Shown here: positions 10,514 through 21,358 of the stretch, in pieces
How positions within the stretch are numbered: position 1 is the first letter of the stretch
Layout of the letters: each line of letters begins with the position of its first letter
Position numbers and translations under genes: made by a program
The notes under the pieces: model-generated
Database searches by the model: none
What the model was told of the DNA's origin: nothing
Seen by the model: only the letters and a program-made list of their open reading frames with translations
Source: Linnemannia elongata
Taxonomy: Eukaryota > Mortierellomycota > Mortierellomycetes > Mortierellales > Mortierellaceae
NCBI GenBank assembly: GCA_036320915.1
Contig: JAXBDG010000005.1
Coordinates: 744,001-808,000, forward strand
Length of the DNA: 64,000 nucleotides
Direction: 5' to 3'

Positions 10514-13213
10514 TTAGCCCACCATCGACGCGCTGCTGCTTTTGAGAGCACGCCTTGGTCGCGTATGAACACTCCCCGCAAAGACATACTCTACAATCCT
10601 ACCCTCCTTCAACTCCCGCTGTCTCCTCGTCCCAGGCCACCAGTTCGCCAAGATCGACAACTCCATGCTCTCATTACTCTCCAGGAACACATTCATCAGC
10701 GTCTCCATAGTCGACCTCTCCGCCGCCTTCAGCTCATAGTCCTTAATCACCTGCAGGGGAACATCCTGGGATGTCATCGTGACCATACTCGAGCTCAGAA
10801 GATGCTCCAGTTCGACAGTCGCTTCCATCCACTCGCGAAGATAGAACCCTTGGCAGCCACACTCAGAGATGCAGATCAGGTTCGGCATGACGCGTGTGAA
10901 TAATGTCTTGAGTGTTGGTCCATTGATCACCCAAGGCCCTTGCAAGTGGAGGTGGGTCAGTCGGGGCAACAGCAACAGATCTTGTTGCTTGTCGTATTCT
11001 GCAACCGCCTCGCTACCCTGCTCCTGTGTCACCGCCAATTCTGACAGATCCAATGTACGCGTTTGTGCCGAGAGAGGAAGAAACCGTGACCAAATATCCA
11101 GACACAGGACCTCCAGTGCCGGCGTCCGCTTCAACATCGCTAGATCAAAATACAGCCCAAACTCCCCGCGGAGCTCCAACACAGTGAGTAGAGGTAGATT
11201 CCAAGTCCAGCTCCAGAACGATCGATCCCGTAACAGACTCCAAACCGTAGGTACCGACATCCAAGAAGGAGCCGGGAATGCTGACTGAGATAGAGCATGG
11301 GTTGGCAAGGAGTCAATTGATCCGTTGACGTTGAGGCTCAGAGTATGAAGATTGGGCATCCCAGAAAAGTCCTCATCGTCTTCGCCTTTGTTGTCTTGTC
11401 CTTCGGCACTGCAGTTGGTCAAAAATGAGTGCGGATGAAATGTGATTGCCGGAATTCCTTTGAGTCGAAGTATCCGCAGCTTGGGCAACCGCAACGGTTC
11501 CTGGAGCACCACAGCGTCCCACTCAAAGTCATCCAAGTACATCATATGATCTCGCAGAACCAGTTCCTCCAAAAGTGGACAATGCACCAGCATCCCAGTG
11601 TCGAACCGCAAGCTCCTGCGTCGCCTCTGCATCTTCAGTTGTCGCAGGCGCGGCAAGTTCCACCGGGTGACAAGAGTGCTGCGTAGCTGCGGGTTAGAGA
11701 CGTCGTCCCTGGCTGAAAGGGTCTCCAGACTCTCGCTGAACGCGAACACAACATCTTCCAGCCATTCATCCAGAACTCCGACATTTGCCTGGACTTTGAT
11801 ATGCTTTACCATGACACGAGAGTGATGACTGGGGCGATTCCAGTCCGATAGCGACAAAGAATAAATCGACGGTAGTAAAAGAGTAGAGGTATTAGGATCT
11901 TGCCGTGTATACCCTGCCTCCAGCTTCTCTTTGACAGCCCACTCAAAACTATCCACACCAGCACCCAAGAACGGCATCTCATACGCTTGTAACGCACGAC
12001 AGCGCTGCAAATAAGGTTCGCTCTGTTCCATTGTCTTCAAATAACCCTGCAGAAAGGAAAAGCACCCTGCCGGGATAAGTATCGACGTGACATGATCTAA
12101 TCGAGTCCGATCCGTCTGAGCATGAAACCTCAACCAATTGGTGGCGTCAATCTCCCTTGGGTCCAGCACCACCGGAAGAGCCCTCCAAAGCGACCATCGC
12201 ATCGACTGGGGACAGGCTGGGTAGTCAATCTCCCGAAGCGTCCCAAACAGCTCGGTATGTCTCTCCACAAACAACACCATTCGCTGCCACATCCTCTGCT
12301 TTTCCTCATCCGACCTGGCAGTAAAATGTTCCTCTGTCCCTTGCTCAAAACAAACGCGACTAAGCTGCGGCAATCGATCCACCACTGCAAGATACCTCTC
12401 CATCTCCTCCAAATAAATCGTCAAACTCTGCAGTTGCTCCAGGCGCTCATTGCAAAGCGCCCAAGTCAGGTCCATCGACAAGATATCATTAGTTCGTCGA
12501 ACGACGCGAATGCGGCTGGACCCCCGGGAAGCCATCTCCTCAAAGAGTGCCGCGTGTCGACTGTTGGCACGCTGTTCTGGGTCGAGATCAAGACAGTACC
12601 TGCGCAGACTGGGTTGAAATTCGTCGTTTCCCTGAGTGTAGTAGTTCACACGAAGTCGTCTTAGAAACGCCAGGTAATCGATCGATGGAGGTCCTGAGAG
12701 CATTGTTCGAGCTAGCCGTCGTGCTGCCGCTTTCGCCTTCGTTGCCGCTGGTGGTATTGCCTCTGCCTCTATCGCAGATGCTGATACTGGCGCTGATATT
12801 GGTCCAGTAGCCGAAATAGCCTGTGGATCTCGAGGATTGTTGTTGTCGCCCAGCTTATACGCAATCCTGAGAAAGTCAGTCACAACAGACTTGTCGCGGA
12901 CACAACCAAGGAGCATTCGCGTCAACGAAAACGAATCCCACTTGGCGAACCGTCTCTGTCTCCGTGGAGGTCGGTGCTCCAGTCGCTTTTCCAATAGCCG
13001 CGGATAGTCTTGTAGTCGTTGTACAATGTCATGGTGAGCATGTTCCAGTGCTTGCTCTCGTCGAAAGACCCAAAAGGGCTCCTGGTACAAGTATGGAAGC
13101 GCCATTACTTGGATTGGTTTGCTGACACGGAGGAGTGTGCTGAGGGTCTTGGTGTCTTGTTCTGTAGCGAGTATCTCGAAGATAAGTTGAAAGCATTCTG
13201 TTGGGAGAGTCAT
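10514..13213 (-). CDS. F-box/leucine-rich-repeat protein
   Basis: A single-exon gene of 899 residues from the ATG at 13213. That start begins MTLPTECFQLIFEI, which matches the F-box start of the paralogues (LPLECLHLIL, LPVECLQHIL). The open frame runs 42 codons further upstream but without family similarity. The F-box (residues about 1-45) is followed by SKPIQVMALPYLYQEPF, the conserved end of the F-box region in this family. The rest is irregular leucine-rich repeats (LRHL/LEELVLRD type). F-box proteins normally recruit substrates to SCF ubiquitin ligases through Skp1; the substrate is unknown. A Gln/Ala-rich loop at about residues 140-175 is specific to this copy. No break was seen. Confidence 0.82.
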   Translation of the reverse strand: MTLPTECFQLIFEILATEQDTKTLSTLLRVSKPIQVMALPYLYQEPFWVFRREQALEHAHHDIVQRLQDYPRLLEKRLEHRPPRRQRRFAKWDSFSLTRMLLGCVRDKSVVTDFLRIAYKLGDNNNPRDPQAISATGPISAPVSASAIEAEAIPPAATKAKAAARRLARTMLSGPPSIDYLAFLRRLRVNYYTQGNDEFQPSLRRYCLDLDPEQRANSRHAALFEEMASRGSSRIRVVRRTNDILSMDLTWALCNERLEQLQSLTIYLEEMERYLAVVDRLPQLSRVCFEQGTEEHFTARSDEEKQRMWQRMVLFVERHTELFGTLREIDYPACPQSMRWSLWRALPVVLDPREIDATNWLRFHAQTDRTRLDHVTSILIPAGCFSFLQGYLKTMEQSEPYLQRCRALQAYEMPFLGAGVDSFEWAVKEKLEAGYTRQDPNTSTLLLPSIYSLSLSDWNRPSHHSRVMVKHIKVQANVGVLDEWLEDVVFAFSESLETLSARDDVSNPQLRSTLVTRWNLPRLRQLKMQRRRRSLRFDTGMLVHCPLLEELVLRDHMMYLDDFEWDAVVLQEPLRLPKLRILRLKGIPAITFHPHSFLTNCSAEGQDNKGEDDEDFSGMPNLHTLSLNVNGSIDSLPTHALSQSAFPAPSWMSVPTVWSLLRDRSFWSWTWNLPLLTVLELRGEFGLYFDLAMLKRTPALEVLCLDIWSRFLPLSAQTRTLDLSELAVTQEQGSEAVAEYDKQQDLLLLPRLTHLHLQGPWVINGPTLKTLFTRVMPNLICISECGCQGFYLREWMEATVELEHLLSSSMVTMTSQDVPLQVIKDYELKAAERSTMETLMNVFLESNESMELSILANWWPGTRRQRELKEGRIVEYVFAGSVHTRPRRALKSSSASMVG

Positions 13214-13539
13214 TGGCAGCGTGGGAAAATGGCGTTGTTGGTCGTTTAGTTGGTATGATTTTTTGTGGAAGCAAGGACTGGTGTGAGGTAAAGTCAAGCC
13301 AATGTTAACTGGTTTGAAGGGCAAATAGTAAGCAGTCACCAGTTTCTAATGGCACAGGGTTTGTTGTTGTTTTGTTGTCGCTGTTGTTGTTGTTGCAGCA
13401 ATGCCGCGTTAATTTTTAATATGGGAGTGTGCGAGAATGCAATAAATGGATATCAAAGCAAAGTGAAAAAGAATGAAATGTACAAATGGTGAACAAAAGA
13501 AACTAGAAAGACAAAAGTGAGTCGACTAGTAAGGATTGT

Positions 13540-15034
13540 TTACCAGCCACGGCTGGCGTAGAGCTGGTCCTGGGGGATCTCAGAGATGTTGATACCGACC
13601 ATAGCCTCACCAAGATCCTCAGAGACCTCGGCAAGAACCTTGGGGTCCTTGTAGTGGGTAACAGCCTGGACAATAGCACGGGCACGCTTGGCAGGGTCAC
13701 CAGACTTGAAGATACCGGAACCGACGAAGACACCATCGCATCCGAGCTGCATCATCAAAGCAGCATCGGCGGGGGTGGCAACACCACCGGCAGCGAAGTT
13801 GACGACGGGCAAGCGTCCGAGCTTGGCGGTCTCCTTGAGCAAGTGGTAAGGGGCCTGGATCTCCTTGGCGTAGGTGAAGAGCTCAGAGTCGTCCATCAAC
13901 TGAGCCCTGCGGATCTCGGCCTTGACGGTGCGGCAGTGGCGGACGGCCTCGACAACGTTTCCGGTACCGGCCTCACCCTTGGTGCGGATCATAGCAGCAC
14001 CCTCGTTGATGCGGCGGAGAGCCTCACCGAGGTTCTTGCAGCCGCAGACGAAGGGGACCTTGTAGTCGTGCTTGTTGATGTGGTTGGCCTCATCGGCAGG
14101 GGTCAAGACCTCGGACTCGTCAATGTAATCAACTCCGAGGGACTCGATGATCTGTATGGTTTTTGGAAGATGGGATGAAGAGAGAGGAAAGAGAAAGAAG
14201 AGGAAGAGGAAGAGGAGAAGGGGAATAAGAATCTAGGGTTCGCTATGATTTGGATGACTCCCTCAATTGAATGCCGTTGTTGCCCGTTCTGGATCGGTTT
14301 GTCCGCCTGCCTTTCTTATTGTCCAAACTTTTTTTTTTTTTTTTTTTTTGTTCAGTCTTTGTTGCGAATTACTCCTGTCAATTGAGCACTCTTGGTCATA
14401 TTTCTGTTCCGATCTGCTGCTTTGTCTGCTTTGTGTCTTCTTCTCCAATAGCGCAAAGACAAGATGTGTTGCTGCTTGGTGTTTACCTGAGCCTCGACGA
14501 TGTGTCCAATGCGGACCTTGGCCATGACGGGGATGGAGACAGCGTTGATGATCTCACGGATCATTCTGGGGTCAGACATACGGGCAACACCGCCTATTTG
14601 TTTGTCAAGAGGAAAATATAAACAAGTCCGGAACATGGCCAAACAAACAAACAACAATGGTTAGGTTAGAGATCGGGGGTTGCTTCTTTGCGATACAAAC
14701 AGCAAAAGCGCAGAAGCGCTGCTCCTCATAAAGGGCTCCTTCCTGATCGAGAATACTAAAGACAAGAAGGCAAGAAAAAACATACCGTTCTTGCGGATAT
14801 CGGCGGGGACGCGCTCCAAGGCCATAACGGCGCAGGCACCGGCAGCCTCGGCGATAAGAGCCTGCTGGACGTTGATGACATCCATGATGACTCCTCCCTA
14901 TTGTTATTTGTTTGTTTGTTTATTTATGTTTTTGAAATGAGGGGAGGAGAAGTTAATGAGTCTGATTCAAGTTACATCGACTTTGCTTCCACCTTATTTT
15001 TTTGTTCTTTTTCCCTCCTTCTGTCTGTTTTTGG

Positions 15035-15086
<52 letters not shown>

Positions 15087-15236
15087 CATTCATGATCTGC
15101 TTGCTGCTGCTGGTGGGAGTTAGAAGGTTACCTTGAGCATTTGGGCGAGACCGGCCTTGACGTTGAAGGAGGCGACCTCGGGGGCGGGGGCGGACTCCTG
15201 GGCGGGGACCAAGTTGGTGGGGGCAGCGAAGGTCAT
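13540..15236 (-). CDS. PDX1: Pyridoxal 5'-phosphate synthase, PDX1/SNZ subunit
   Basis: Synthase subunit of the DXP-independent vitamin B6 pathway; it forms PLP from ribose 5-phosphate, glyceraldehyde 3-phosphate and ammonia supplied by the PDX2/SNO glutaminase (not in this window). Four exons, 15236-15132, 14897-14786, 14593-14487 and 14151-13540, join in phase to 311 residues, normal for the family. The beta/alpha barrel signatures are all present: [33 protein letters not shown], Lys98 in VMAKVRIGH and Lys166 in [17 protein letters not shown]. These are the two catalytic lysines by family comparison. [15 protein letters not shown] and [12 protein letters not shown] form the phosphate site. 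Intron 1 carries a GTT microsatellite. No SNO partner gene is adjacent, unlike the paired arrangement in some yeasts. Confidence 0.96.
15034..15086 (+). repeat. GTT trinucleotide microsatellite in PDX1 intron 1
   Basis: About 17 tandem ttg units (aac on the coding strand) lying inside the first intron of the PDX1 gene. It is expected to vary in length between strains. Confidence 0.9.
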
Positions 15237-16400
15237 GGTTGGTGAGTGTGAGTGTGAGTGGTGGTTGGTGGAAAGAGGGTGGGGAAAGGAGAAGAAGGAA
15301 AAAGAAAAAAGAACGAAAACTGAGCGACCGGCCGTTGAAATATCTAAAGAGGAACGAAGAGGAGTCATCTCTCACTCACACACTCAATTCAACTCATACA
15401 CTTGTGAAAAAACATGGGGAAAAAGCTGTTCTCACCTTTTGATTGGCTGGATCAAACTCTGTCTTCGGTCTTCGGAGCATAAGCCACAAAAAAGACACAC
15501 TCTTCTTCTTTTCATTTCTCTATTTCTATTTCTCTGCGAATTGAGACTCACTCCTCCACTCACTCACTCGGTTGTTCCATTGTTCGAGGCCACACGAGCA
15601 CACATCGCGGGCAAAACAGGGAGTTGAGAGACGGAGAGTATTAATAAAGGAACTTTATATAATGCTTCCTTCATGTGAGAAAGAGTGGACAAAGGGGCAT
15701 GTACGCATCGATCCAATTTTTCACAGGGTCAATTGATCTGCATGTAGTATTCGCTATCCTGTCAGCACAGACAAGAAATTTAGACAGACCCGTGCACCAG
15801 CAATGACACATTGATACATTCCGTATTCCTCTGGGTCAAGCGAATCTCCAGTTGGACTCTCAATTGACCCACCCCGATGCATGGAGACCCTTCAGAGAAC
15901 AAAGGGTGAGTGATGAAAAAGAGAAGATGGGTGGTGCGGTAGGCTTAAAAAGACAGCCGAGTTCTATGTTCTATGTTCTATGTTATGGTAGTGGGCGTAT
16001 TTGTTGTTCTCTGTCAATGATGTTGTAGATCGTGGCTCACACGTTTTTCGTGATTAATTATTAACACTGTTGGATCAAGATCAATGCTCACACTCTGTCC
16101 TCTCTCTCTCCCTCTCTCCCTCTCTCCCTCTCTCCCTTTCTCCTCCGTATGTCTGTTCTTTTCTTGCTCTTTCTTTGACAATGTCCCCTCTCCCTTCCAC
16201 ACCCCCTCCTCTGTGCCTGTCTCCAACCACCCTCTTCCTGTTCTCTCTCCACCCTTCAACCACTCTTTTCCTCTCTTTTCCCTCTTTTCCCTCTTTTCCC
16301 TCTTTTCCATTCCTTTTCTCTCCTCCCTCCTTTGTCCTCATTCAGTACCTTCCATCCCTCTCTACCCACCTCCTACTTCAGGAGCCTTCTCATTGCCTAA
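15237..16400. other. Shared promoter region between divergent PDX1 and IPT/ankyrin genes
   Basis: About 1.16 kb between two divergent starts. It holds three tandem copies of ttctatg near 15963 and a strong pyrimidine stretch on the plus strand at about 16095-16330 (tctctccc and ttttccctc units), which is typical of fungal promoters and leaders. No further coding frame with family similarity was recognised. Confidence 0.6.
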
Positions 16401-19356
16401 ATGACCCATCCCTCCTCACACACTTCCTCCCCTTCCTCACACTCGGCAACAGCTGGTCTGGACGCCCACACAAACAACTCCTACCATGACTCGACTCCTC
16501 TCTTCTACTCCCACAACAACAACTCCTCTACCACCTCTTCATCCTCACACTCCTTGAACCTGCCAGCCCCACTTGCAAGGACAAACCAGCCCCAGGGCCC
16601 CCAGGGCCAGACAGACTCAAACACGGCTGTCCAACCAACTGGCGCCACCACTTTCCAGGGACCCGTCTCCGACGCATGGGCCGAACACGGCCACTTCCCT
16701 CTCTCGCTCGACTCGGTCTCTCGTCGTACGGTCTCTGCCCGAGGAGGTTCAACCATCCTCCTCATTGGCGAAAACTTTCGAGGCAAGTTGATAATAGGGT
16801 TCTCTCAGAAGAGTCCGAACAGACGTAACAAAAATGCAGACGCTTATTCAGTCTTAACACCCATTGCTCCTTCTATCTGGTTCTGCGAATGAAATACCAC
16901 AGCCGGTGTACAGGTGGTCATTGCATGCTCATCATTGGGCGAAAGCAGGATCCTAGAGCCCAAGGTTGTCACCCCTCGGGTCCTCAAAAGCACAGAAATG
17001 GAGTTTATCATCCCCAACCTGCTCGACTGGGCGTCGTCCTCCACTGCCAACAGCACCAATTTATCGTCAACCACACTCACACCCAAGGCACTACAGCTCT
17101 CGGTGACGCTCACCTGTGAAGGTGGCGAAAAGGTCTCTTCTGATCCTATCATAGCCTTTGACATGGTTGCTGTCGAAGGTATGTAATGGTGACAAACGTA
17201 AACCATACACGCGCACGCACAAGCGACAGATATTAATAGGTCGACTTTTTATTTTTAAGCGCCTACCTCAAAACATTCTATGCAATGGTGTCTAATCATA
17301 ACTTTACTTTGCCATGTCCATCTGTCTTATTTTTTCTTTCGCCTTCGTCGTTCGTCATCACCGACCCATATATGACTGGAAATATCTTTTAGATTCCGAG
17401 ACGGAACTTCTCCATACTATCATAGGACTCCATCGCCAGCTCATCCATGCCTCACTAACTGCAGAACTAAACGTTGACACAGAACGCACTGTACGTTCGA
17501 TGCATGCAGCATCATCGGTATTTTTATCTTATGTTTTCATGTTTCTATTGAGAAGCCCGGCTGATCCAAAGTTTCACTTTCGTCTTGTTCATTCTAGGCG
17601 CGGCAAAGGACCCTGGCGTTGCTAAACCTTGATAAGCCCCCTACGGTGACACGAACTGAACATCTGGCGCTCGGTGTCATCTATATGCTGTGCGATGGGC
17701 GCGACGTGATCTCGGACGAGGGCATGGATATCGTCAGAACTGTCACCCAGGATGGCCATGACATGCTGCATTTGGCAGTCGTTCTAGGTCTAAAGACACT
17801 CGTGCGAGAACTTGCCCGTCATTTACTCGGTACTTTTCAGAGTTGTGCAATCACTAGCGAGAGCGAAGTCTTTACTCGAGACCCCAACGGCCTCACAGGT
17901 ACGCCTTCAAATGTCATCATGAAATTCCAGCGCGATCCCAATTTACGTTCTTTTTCACTAACGTACCTTCCCTTTCTCTACTTCACTCGCGCTAGCCCTT
18001 GATTTGGCGACCATTTTGGGCCACGAGGAGATTGAGAAGGTACTCACAGCGACGCTGCAGGCAGCACAGGACCACAAGCGAACTGTCCTAGGCAGAGCAG
18101 CACGGCCATTGCCATCTATTCCTCCACCACAGTCGTCACCTTCAGGATTAAAGGGATCTTCGCCTCCAAAACCCTCTCGATCATCGACACTCAATGGCAG
18201 TCCAGTCCCTTCTGCCACTGCGTCGTCAACCCTTGCTTCTGAGACTGCTGACAGGCCATTGCCTCCAACACCAATGACTTCACCTTACAAGGACTCGCCA
18301 CCAGAGACCCAAGGAAACCACTCTTTCTTCCCAACGATGGCTGGCATTGATGCAACTCTGGCTCATTCCCCATCTTTGACTGAGCCTATTGTTTCGACAG
18401 CAACATCCGTGACATCGGCATCATCGGACCATCACCCACCTCATAGGGTCAACACCGCGCAGGCTATTATCGAGGATGATGGGAACCATCCTGGACAGGA
18501 CCACGGAGGAGTGCCTTTGACAACGGCGGAACATAGCTCGGTTTACTATCCTGCTCACAACGACCCTCATGTTGTTGCTCAGCAATACCCAACTTATCAT
18601 CTCCGGCACCATCCACAGCAAAACAACCAACACCAGCACGCTCAGTGGCCCCAACACCACCACCAACAACCTCACCCACATTCTCAACCGCAATCACACC
18701 AATATCCGCCTCATCACCAGCAGCAATATCAAAAACAGCAACATCACGAGGAACCGCTTCACACTTTCGTTCAAAACGCACCCACATTGCCTAATATGCC
18801 TCACCTCCAGGCTCATGGACATCATCTGATGTCGCGCCCCGAACTGCCTACTCCGCCCCGAGCCAACTCAGTACCAGTGCCAGGGCCACGACCCTACAAT
18901 CCTGAATCATCATACCCACAACAGCACCAACTACCGCCCGTCATTGAGAACCACTCGCCGACATTATTGTCGACCTCCCCCGCTGCCGCGGGAAGCTACC
19001 GCCCTCTACCGACAGCACCCCTCAAGGCCCCGTCCTCCTTACCACCACCCAAGCATAAGGTTACGCGTGTGAACAGGCCCAAGAACTTTGTAGTATCGAC
19101 TTCCGTCTCAGAGACAAATCCTACTAGTATGCCAGTACCGGAGCTCCCCTTGCAGCATCAACAACAACACCAGCATAGGCCAATGGTGATACCGCCACTT
19201 CTCCCTGACCCATATCCTATTGCGCATGCTGGTCACCACCAGCATTCCTTGCCGGTCCCGTTGCCCATTCCGATGATGCAACATAGTGTGCCTCAGAGAC
19301 AGGACTTGTATGGCGCTCCTAGGCCGGACGATCAAATCAAGGTTCCTATCGCCTAA
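16401..19356 (+). CDS. IPT/TIG and ankyrin-repeat protein, Mga2/Spt23-like
   Basis: A probable transcriptional regulator. Five exons, 16401-16782, 16903-17178, 17393-17517, 17598-17898 and 17996-19356, join in phase to 814 residues. An IPT/TIG immunoglobulin-like fold starts at about residue 110 (RGGSTILLIGENF) and runs through ILEPKVVTPRVL and MEFIIP. Ankyrin-type repeats follow at about 310-380 (DGHDMLHLAVVLGL and DPNGLTALDLATILGHEE). This order is that of yeast Mga2/Spt23, membrane-bound activators of fatty-acid desaturase genes. Here the tail after about residue 385 is Pro/His/Gln-rich and shows no hydrophobic membrane segment, so the regulated-release mechanism of Mga2 may not apply. Intron 1 begins with GCAAGT, a GC-AG intron; splicing there is the only join I found that restores a good IPT strand. 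Assignment to the family is moderate. Confidence 0.75.
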
Positions 19357-19814
19357 GTATGTGTCTGGCATGGAGGAACTGTATTGACGAAAAAAAAAAT
19401 CCCAACGCTAATTAAAGTTACAAAATGGCTTGGGAATGGCAATGCTTATCACGGGACAAATCCCCATTTCGGTCGCATTGACCCGTATTGTGACCTATGG
19501 ACGTTTTTTTTTATGCTTGTTGCTGAGGATCAATGGAGCTAGATGCAATGGATATGAATAGATGGTACGAGCAATAGTAAGTCCTTAGAAAGGGGTGGTG
19601 GTTGGTCCTAGTCAACTCCTGTCATCTCCTAAAAATCGTCTAAAATTATATTTTCGAGATAAGAAAGGAGTAGTGAGACTTTACTTTTCGCATTTATTCA
19701 TAAACAATTACTGATCAATCGTTATAGTCACCATCTTGAAAGGGCCTGGAAAAGGAGACAGCAGACGACAAAGGAGACACAGATTGCTGTCTGTCAACGG
19801 AAAAGGCCGATGCA
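19357..19814. other. Intergenic region downstream of the IPT/ankyrin gene
   Basis: 3' flank with A-rich runs near 19390. No gene was recognised. Confidence 0.5.
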
Positions 19815-20237
19815 AAAGAAATGCTTATTCTGAAGGCTTAGCCCCCGGTTCCTGAAGACGATCTCGTAAGCGCGCACATGGAGCATTGGGGATAACTTTG
19901 ACGCCACTGCTCTGGTCTATAAGCTCCTTGAGCTTTGTTGATACTTGGGGGGATCTGGCGAGAGCGGTGATTTTAGAGGAGTGTGCTGGCGTTCTTGTTT
20001 GTCCAGATGCGGTGTCTATGCTTCGCGATTATTTTCGGTTAAAAGGTGGGGCAAATTGAGGGTGGGCTCTGAAGTCGATCTTGTGCCAGATGGCGGATGT
20101 GAATATGTCGGACTAGGCTCTGGAAACGCGTCCACACAGGAGGTGGCGTCCCCCTTGATGGTAAGGAACCGTCAGAGTCCAAGTCGAAGGTCTGAAGAAT
20201 CGAACAGGGTTCTTAGATGGTGTTGTGGTAGTGTCAT
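19815..20237 (-). pseudogene. Decayed relic of a short F-box gene
   Basis: Not a usable open frame, but minus-strand translation in shifting frames follows the start of the F-box gene at 60413-61822. From about 20237 downward one reads pieces resembling SDLRLGL.RFLTIKGDATSC, then AIWHKIDFRAHPQFAP, then IIAKHRHRI, then ALARSPQVSTKLKELID and finally RAYEIVFRN. The intact paralogue has the same order: FDLPELILHLSQFV, DEDAISC, VIWYKVDFNTRPRF, IILKHGHHI, ALAHPSINKLTNLHIE, RAHEIIFRN. Several stops and frameshifts separate the blocks. The similarity fades after about 19815, so only the first third of the gene remains. Confidence 0.6.
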
Positions 20238-20543
20238 TTTGAGGGGTGTTGAGTTGCAAAGAAGAAAACAAATGAAATATACGTCTATCGTGATGGCTTC
20301 TTTTTTTTTCTCTCTCTTTTTCTTATTTTTGGGTGTTGGGTGGTGGCGATGTATGCCCTGGGCTAATAATTGATTTTCTTCACAATCAAAACGACATCGA
20401 GGTGGTAGGCATTAAGTGTTTCCCTCTCTGTTCTTCCCTTCTACTTGTCTCACTCCACAAAGAAAAAAACAATGAACAAATATGGTATATAAAATGCCTT
20501 GTTTTTTATTTATTCAGATGTGTTTGTGTGATAGTATAAATGC

Positions 20544-21358
20544 TTAAGTCGAAGGACGGCGAGGCGGATGTGAAGAAGGCAAATGATTGGAAGATGCAGA
20601 AGCAGAAGGAGCAGCGAAAGCATAGTCAGTTAGAAGGGACTCGTATGTGGGTGGATTTGCCGGTACTGTAGAAAGTCTAACAGAACCAGGCCATGCTGCT
20701 GGAGGGGGCGGTGGAATGCCTGCAGAAGAAGCAGAGGTGGTGTTTAGAGCGACAGGGTTGTATGTGGCTGGTGAATTGCTGTTACTGACACTCTGAACAG
20801 CGCCCAGACCACGAGCGTTGTACAAAGCGATGTCTGTCAGATGAAATTCATACCCTGGTGGAACTATTTATTTTTCGTACAAAAAGCCAAGCATGCGAAA
20901 CAAGGAGGGGGATGAAAAAAAAACAAGGCTTTGTTTGTTAATTTTTTTGTTTTGTTTTGCAAAGCCTATGTGCAAAAGCACATTACTCCAAAACAATGGT
21001 TAATGAGAAAAAGGTTTTAGGTTTTACCTTCACACTCAAAACTCTTTTGTTTTCGTTCCTTCTCCTTGCGCTTGGCAAGACAGACTCGAGTAAAGAAGAC
21101 GACGGTGATGAGGATCGAGACGCTCATGATCATGTAGATATACGTTCCCGACGCCTCAAATCCTTCGTTTTGGGTCAGCCTATTGTTATTGTTGTCGTTA
21201 TTGATGCTGCCATCGCTCGGTGGTGCAGGAGAGGGTGTGGAAGAAGGTGTGGAAGAGGGCGTTGAGGAGGGAGGGGGTACAGCGCCTGTGGCGGGGTTGG
21301 GAATTCTGGTGATGTCTGATGAGTTGGCATCGCCTATTACTCGTGATTGTGGGGTCAT
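20544..21358 (-). CDS. Single-pass membrane protein with PPxY motif, unknown function
   Basis: Two exons, 21358-21028 and 20833-20544, joined in phase by a GT-AG intron to give 206 residues. The start (MTPQSRVIGD) is the first ATG not inside a repetitive hydrophobic leader frame. Residues 1-80 are Pro/Ser/Thr/Asn-rich and probably extracytoplasmic. One hydrophobic segment follows at about 80-103 (YIYMIMSVSILITVVFFTRV), then a basic stop-transfer stretch KRKEKERKQK. The C-terminal half is Ser/Ala/Pro-rich and contains PPPPPAAW and NPPTYESL. PPTY fits the PPxY motif bound by WW domains of Rsp5/Nedd4 ubiquitin ligases. An adaptor role for such a ligase is only an inference. I do not recognise a named family. 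Confidence 0.65.

Noticed and set aside
13654..14178. Plus-strand frame of 174 codons across PDX1
   Set aside because: It is the antisense shadow of the conserved PDX1 exon 4.
16070..16489. Plus-strand Ser/Pro/Leu-rich frame before the IPT gene
   Set aside because: It arises from tctctccc and ttttccctc repeats in the promoter and overlaps the real start in another frame.
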